DNA of 10,165 nt. Source: Anaerolineae bacterium. Lineage in GTDB: Bacteria > Chloroflexota > Anaerolineae > JAADDB01. Where the stretch lies: the NCBI GenBank assembly GCA_015486895.1, contig WFQT01000004.1, forward strand, positions 1-10,165, in the 5' to 3' direction. This document shows positions 7,501 to 10,165 of the stretch, piece after piece. Under the pieces are notes generated by a model. That model did not search any database and was not told where the DNA came from. It saw only the letters and a list, made by a program, of their open reading frames with translations. The position numbers and the translations under genes are program-made. Numbering within the stretch: position 1 is the stretch's first letter; each line of letters begins with the position of its first letter.

Positions 7501-7805
7501 ATTTGCTCAAGGCTGGGCAGTTACTCGTCTTGTATTATAACATACCGAATAGGATCGACAAGGTAATACTATTACTGGTTGGCCGACAAGATTTCTGATA
7601 TGACTGTTGCCAGCGGCACAGTAGATGCCATTGCAGGGAAACGGTTCCCCGTCGGATGTGGCAGAAGCAATGCATTATCTGTTACACTCGGACCTTGTCA
7701 CTGGGGATTCGCCTTTCGTGACAGGTGGCGAGCACTTATAGGGGAAACCCACATCATCTGGAGCGACGGCGTCAATAGAACCGTTGTTGGCCCCTTCTCG
7801 CCGTG
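7501..7805. other. Gene-free, hairpin-rich stretch downstream of the SIS gene
   Basis: No convincing coding frame is present. The plus-strand frame beginning at 7579 only continues as antisense of the SIS gene. Three local stems occur: ACTG-T-TGCC (7603-7611) with GGCACAGT (7615-7622), a one-base bulge and AGC loop; GGGAA (7636-7640) with TTCCC (7645-7649), enclosed by CATTGC (7629-7634) and GCAATG (7667-7672); and CC-T-TGTCAC (7693-7701) with GTGACAGG (7718-7725), one-base bulge. It could be the 3' untranslated region of the SIS transcript, an RNA element or a gene remnant. I could not match it to any riboswitch or RNA family I know. Confidence 0.4.
7534..7561 (-). promoter_or_regulatory. 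Putative sigma70-type promoter for pta-ackA
   Basis: On the minus strand a perfect -10 TATAAT (7534-7539) lies 16 bp downstream of TTGTCG (7556-7561), which matches the -35 consensus at 4 of 6 positions. Transcription would begin near 7527 and give a leader of roughly 285 nt containing the family A palindrome. No better promoter is visible closer to pta. Confidence 0.5.
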
Positions 7806-8840
7806 TTACCGTGTCTTAGTAACTTTTTTAAGACCACGGGGACGTTCAACATCCAACCCGCGCGCATGGGTCAAAGCCATGGTAAAAAGCTGGGCCGGCA
7901 CAATGCTCACTATTGGAGAAACCCATTCCGCCATAGCCGGAAGTGGCATAGGTGATTGCGCCAATGACAATGCTTTTACATCATTAGAGACAACAGTCAG
8001 CTCTGCACGATGCCCTTCCTCCAAACTGTGCATGAGTTTCAACATATCATCGAGAACCTCGCCCTTCGGTGCAATGGCCATTGCCGGGAAACCTTGCGCT
8101 ACAATGGCAATAGGACCGTGCCGAAAGTCCGCGGAGGAATACGGTTGGGCTACGGTGTAAGTTAGTTCCTTCAGCTTCAATGCCCATTCGAACGCTGTGG
8201 CATAATTGTAACCCCGGCCCAGCACCACACATTGCTCCATATAGCGATATCGCTGTGCTAACGCCTCAATGTTCGCGGCATTGCTCAGCACCTGTTGCAC
8301 CAGCGCCGGGACCAGTTGCAAAGTTCGCAGCCTTTCCGAGGAGCCTTCCAGCACTACGGAAAGCATCGCGATGGCCATAAGTTGGGCTGTGTACGTTTTA
8401 GTAGCAGCTACTGCCTGTTCTTCTCCAGCGTGAATGTCAATGACACAATCTGCTGCCCCGGCCAAAGGCGAGGAAATGTTATTGGTGATAGCCAAAGTAG
8501 GGCATCCTTGCCTCCGCCCCTCTTCCAGCACGCTAACGATATCCGGCGATTCCCCCGATTGGGAAATACCGAGCACCAGTGCACCGTCCAATTTCGGCGG
8601 CTGCCGGTAGATGCTGAAAAGGGATGGTGCTGCTAAGGCAACGGGTAAACTATTGTGTGTGCCCCATAAATATTTGGCATAAAGCCCCGCGTTATCTGAG
8701 GTGCCGCGGGCTGCTAAGAAAATATACTTGACATCCTGCCAGGGAATTTTGCCGACGATTTTTTTAAGCTGCGGGTACTCTAATTCTATCTCTTGGCTGA
8801 GAACTTCAGGCTGTTCAAAGATCTCGCTTCGTAATCCCAT
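7806..8840 (-). CDS. SIS-domain sugar-phosphate isomerase/deaminase (GlmS C-terminal/NagB-II-like)
   Basis: A 344-residue protein with two SIS domains and no glutaminase domain. SIS 1 (about 36-160) carries AARGTSDNAG (43-52), GISQSGESPD (91-100) and EQAVAATKTYTAQL (141-154). SIS 2 (about 195-330) carries VLGRGYNYATAFE (206-218), LKLKELTY (221-228, E225) and DFRHGP (238-243, H241). The tail DVERPRGLKKVTKTR ends with the lysines characteristic of the GlmS isomerase site. Stand-alone proteins of this build include glucosamine-6-phosphate deaminases (NagB-II) and AgaS-like enzymes, which convert amino-sugar phosphates to ketose phosphate and ammonia. The sequence fits NagB-II best, but substrate and direction are inferred. 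A good AAGGAG lies at 8849-8854. It reads in the same direction as pta-ackA but is 564 bp upstream, so it is probably a separate transcript. Confidence 0.88.
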   Translation of the reverse strand: MGLRSEIFEQPEVLSQEIELEYPQLKKIVGKIPWQDVKYIFLAARGTSDNAGLYAKYLWGTHNSLPVALAAPSLFSIYRQPPKLDGALVLGISQSGESPDIVSVLEEGRRQGCPTLAITNNISSPLAGAADCVIDIHAGEEQAVAATKTYTAQLMAIAMLSVVLEGSSERLRTLQLVPALVQQVLSNAANIEALAQRYRYMEQCVVLGRGYNYATAFEWALKLKELTYTVAQPYSSADFRHGPIAIVAQGFPAMAIAPKGEVLDDMLKLMHSLEEGHRAELTVVSNDVKALSLAQSPMPLPAMAEWVSPIVSIVPAQLFTMALTHARGLDVERPRGLKKVTKTR

Positions 8841-8848
8841 TATTTGCT

Positions 8849-8854
8849 CTCCTT
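8849..8854 (-). promoter_or_regulatory. Shine-Dalgarno of the SIS gene
   Basis: AAGGAG on the minus strand lies eight bases before the ATG at 8840 and supports that start. No convincing promoter was found between it and the small ORF at 8882-9055. Confidence 0.75.
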
Positions 8855-8881
8855 AATTCACCCTTATCTCAGAGCTTGATT

Positions 8882-9055
8882 TTAAGCATCGTACTGGTCG
8901 ACATCCTCAAACAGTAACCACCCAGCCGGAATATGGAAACTCACGTAACCAGAAAAAGTTCTGCCCTTGTGATGCAGGTAACCTTGAGATTTGCCAATGT
9001 CAGTATTTCCCATCATTCTGCGTCTGGCTCCAACGAAGCAAAGTTTCTCCTCCAT
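8882..9055 (-). CDS. Candidate small protein, 57 aa, unknown function
   Basis: I do not recognise this protein. The frame runs from ATG at 9055 to TAA at 8882, on the same strand as the SIS gene and ending 41 bp before its start. The product opens MEEKLCFVGARRR and ends PAGWLLFEDVDQYDA. It is mixed hydrophobic and charged, with several Y, W, F and D residues, and has no membrane segment or signal peptide. In its favour: uninterrupted frame, protein-like composition and orientation with the downstream gene. Against it: no Shine-Dalgarno before the first ATG, no known homologue that I can name, and short length. Internal ATGs at codons 14-15 have GGAG 12-15 bases upstream, which is too far. An AT-rich TATGATACA abuts the first ATG, so leaderless initiation is conceivable. 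It may also be a remnant or chance. Confidence 0.4.
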   Translation of the reverse strand: MEEKLCFVGARRRMMGNTDIGKSQGYLHHKGRTFSGYVSFHIPAGWLLFEDVDQYDA

Positions 9056-9129
9056 TGTATCATATCTTTGACATTTTTCGGCGAATCAGCCCCGGCAAGA
9101 ATACGCAAGAGTGGTTCAGTTTTATATTG

Positions 9130-9152
9130 CTCTGTGGCCTCTTTCCGTGTTC
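9130..9152. repeat. CTGTGG word repeat (family B, degenerate fragment)
   Basis: CTCTGTGGCC, TCTTTCCGTG and TTC resemble the CTGTG / TTTCC(G/A)TG words at 3868-3899 and 9224-9299. It is a short partial copy. Confidence 0.4.
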
Positions 9153-9184
9153 TTAATTTGGGCGTGGTTCAAAAGGGCCTTTTC

Positions 9185-9327
9185 ACATCTTTACAAATCT
9201 TCTGAACTTCAGAGCGAGCCAGACCACAGATTAACACGGAATTTCACTGAATGTCCTCTGTATTCAGCCTTTTCTGTGTCTTTCCATGCTATTCTGTGGC
9301 TTTTTTCTGCCCTATTTGTAAAGATGT
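9185..9327. repeat. 143-bp element bounded by a perfect 14-bp inverted repeat
   Basis: ACATCTTTACAAAT at 9185-9198 is the exact inverse complement of ATTTGTAAAGATGT at 9314-9327. The 115 bp between them contain the family B palindrome (9224-9299). The match stops at 14 bp on both sides. I see no clear target-site duplication and no coding capacity, so it could be a miniature non-autonomous element, a large hairpin or a regulatory site. Confidence 0.7.
9224..9299. repeat. CTGTGG-type imperfect palindrome (family B, full copy)
   Basis: The left arm starts CCACAGATTAACACGGAA (from 9224) and the right arm ends CATGCTATTCTGTGG (to 9299). The inverse complement of the right arm matches the left over ~28 bp with about eight mismatches, including a perfect outer CCACAGA/TCTGTGG. 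Its right arm resembles 3868-3899. Confidence 0.65.
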
Positions 9328-9353
9328 CATGCGGACAAAATGAACGCAGCGTA

Positions 9354-9381
9354 TTGACAGGGAATATCGCTTGGTTATAAA
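9354..9381 (+). promoter_or_regulatory. Sigma70-type promoter of the MBL-fold gene
   Basis: A perfect -35 TTGACA (9354-9359), 16-bp spacer and TATAAA (9376-9381) as -10. Transcription would start near 9388, leaving a ~48-nt leader to the ATG at 9436. Confidence 0.75.
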
Positions 9382-9424
9382 ATGCTTTAGTGTAATTCAT
9401 TCCACCGATCACGCTGCTATAAAA

Positions 9425-9429
9425 GGAGG
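9425..9429 (+). promoter_or_regulatory. Shine-Dalgarno of the MBL-fold gene
   Basis: GGAGG within AAAAGGAGGC ends six bases before the ATG at 9436 and decides this start. Confidence 0.9.
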
Positions 9430-9435
9430 CAAATC

Positions 9436-10165
9436 ATGCAGAGCAGAGAAAACATCTCCCCAATAGCCATTAACGACCTAAGCATCAATGTTATCTACGA
9501 TAACAATCCATATAAGGAAGGACTAGAGACTGCATGGGGTTTCTCATGTCTTATAACTGGAGTTGAAAAAACTGTTCTTTTTGATACCGGTGGAGATGGC
9601 TCAATATTGTTGGCAAACATGGAAAAGTTGGGCATTAATCCCAAAGAGATAGATCTGATTGTGCTTTCTCATATCCACGGAGATCACGTTGGGGGACTGC
9701 ACAGTCTTCTTGAAAAGAATCCCGAAGTTGTTGTTTATCTACCTAAATCATCCCCGAAAAGTTTTAAGAACGGGGTAGAAGAATACGGCGCAAAGGTAGT
9801 TGCGGTTCAGGAGCCATTAAAGATTTGCGACGGGATTTACTCCACCGGCGAGTTGGGAACTTGGATAAAAGAGCAATCTTTGATTATTCAGACTGAAAAA
9901 GGATTGGTCGTAATAACTGGATGTGCACATCCTGGTATCGTAAAGATAGTCAATAAGGCAATAAATTTGGTCAAGCGGGATGTGCTCTTAGTAATGGGCG
10001 GTTTTCATTTGACCGCCAAGAGAGAAAGCGAAATAGAAAAAACTATCTCCAGTTTCAGAAAAGCAGGGGTGTGCCATGTTGGCCCTTGCCATTGTTCAGG
10101 AGATACTGCAAGACAATTGTTTGCAAGAGAATATGGTGGGAATTATATAAAGGTTGGTGCGGGAA
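9436..10165 (+). CDS. MBL-fold metallo-hydrolase, dihydropterin-synthase-like (3' end outside window)
   Basis: 243 codons are visible and the frame is open at the window edge, so the gene is partial. The metal motif SHIHGDHVGGL (78-88; H79, H81, D83, H84) is followed by the third-ligand region ITGCAHPGI (160-168; H165) and by GGFHL (188-192; H191). LFDTGGDG (48-55) is the usual fold signature before the metal site. The TGCAHPG and GGFHL pair is typical of the archaeal/bacterial subgroup named after MJ0301 (7,8-dihydropterin-6-methyl-4-(beta-D-ribofuranosyl)aminobenzene-5'-phosphate synthase). Many bacterial members have no proven substrate, so the name is a family label only. It is cytoplasmic, with no signal peptide. 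A GPCHCSGD motif (216-223) is near the end, so little is probably missing. Ten of 23 isoleucines use ATA and base composition is visibly AT-richer than in the genes to the left, suggesting a different history. It has its own promoter and ribosome site. Confidence 0.9.
   Translation, partial: MQSRENISPIAINDLSINVIYDNNPYKEGLETAWGFSCLITGVEKTVLFDTGGDGSILLANMEKLGINPKEIDLIVLSHIHGDHVGGLHSLLEKNPEVVVYLPKSSPKSFKNGVEEYGAKVVAVQEPLKICDGIYSTGELGTWIKEQSLIIQTEKGLVVITGCAHPGIVKIVNKAINLVKRDVLLVMGGFHLTAKRESEIEKTISSFRKAGVCHVGPCHCSGDTARQLFAREYGGNYIKVGAG

Larger units (their letters stand above)
8841..9435. other. Divergent intergenic region between the SIS gene and the MBL gene
   Basis: 595 bp between divergently read genes. 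From left to right it holds the SIS ribosome site, the candidate small ORF (8882-9055), a CTGTGG word (9130-9152), a 14-bp inverted repeat enclosing a CTGTGG palindrome (9185-9327), and the promoter and ribosome site of the MBL gene. A 13-bp symmetric site, TCTGAA-C-TTCAGA, sits at 9201-9213. Longer plus-strand frames here read across the repeats and are not credible genes. Confidence 0.6.

Noticed and set aside
7600..7730. Known riboswitch or RNA family (cobalamin, ykkC, ydaO, 6S, SRP RNA considered)
   Set aside because: Only isolated short matches (for example GGTCCGAG on the minus strand) occur, without the ordered conserved blocks these families require.
7762..7805. Continuation of a minus-strand coding frame past the SIS stop
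   Set aside because: The open frame beyond the stop has no start codon with a ribosome site, ends after ~45 codons and has no recognisable motif.
7579..8160. 193-codon plus-strand frame overlapping the SIS gene
   Set aside because: Most of it is antisense to the well-supported SIS gene. The first 75 residues show no recognisable motif, and there is no ribosome site before its ATG.
8933..9380. Two overlapping plus-strand frames (8933-9205 and 9111-9380)
   Set aside because: Both run through degenerate word repeats and the 14-bp inverted repeat, and no domain is visible. The first is also antisense to the candidate small ORF.

Overview
The window is about 10 kb of bacterial chromosome with moderate GC content. 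It holds seven clear protein genes, one small ORF candidate and three intergenic stretches rich in degenerate repeats. Taxonomy cannot be fixed from the sequence. The long-form Pta with AckA, the stand-alone two-SIS-domain isomerase, the REC-PAS-histidine kinase and the intergenic word repeats together remind me of Chloroflexota (Anaerolineae-like) or a similar environmental lineage, but this is only an impression. No phage, IS transposase, tRNA, rRNA or CRISPR array is visible.

Layout: (i) 24-3560, plus strand: a tightly packed trio made of a polytopic O-antigen ligase/polymerase-like membrane protein, a REC-PAS-HisKA-HATPase hybrid kinase and a stand-alone receiver protein. Gaps are 7 bp and then a TAATG overlap, so they are probably one transcript and partly translationally coupled. 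(ii) 3561-3918: a mosaic of repeats between convergent genes, with two 47-bp direct repeats bracketing a ~90-bp imperfect palindrome. (iii) 3919-7241, minus strand: pta-ackA, coupled by a TAATG overlap, giving acetyl-CoA to acetyl phosphate to acetate plus ATP. A plausible promoter lies about 290 bp upstream, so the leader would carry a second copy of the palindromic repeat. (iv) 7242-7805: that leader, followed by a hairpin-rich stretch with no convincing gene. (v) 7806-8840, minus: a sugar-phosphate isomerase/deaminase of the GlmS C-terminal (NagB-II-like) type, preceded on the same strand by an overlooked 57-codon ORF (8882-9055). (vi) 8841-9435: repeats, including a perfect 14-bp inverted repeat around a CTGTGG-type palindrome, then a good sigma70-like promoter. 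(vii) 9436 to the end: an AT-richer metallo-beta-lactamase-fold gene, cut by the window edge.

How the parts may fit together: the minus-strand genes suggest amino-sugar catabolism feeding glycolysis next to substrate-level phosphorylation through acetate. This is inferred from adjacency only, and the SIS gene and pta are separated by 564 bp. The plus-strand trio suggests surface polysaccharide assembly transcribed with a signalling pair that has no DNA-binding output domain. I found no clearly new biological system. The best leads are the repeat architecture, the hairpin-rich leader region and the small ORF.
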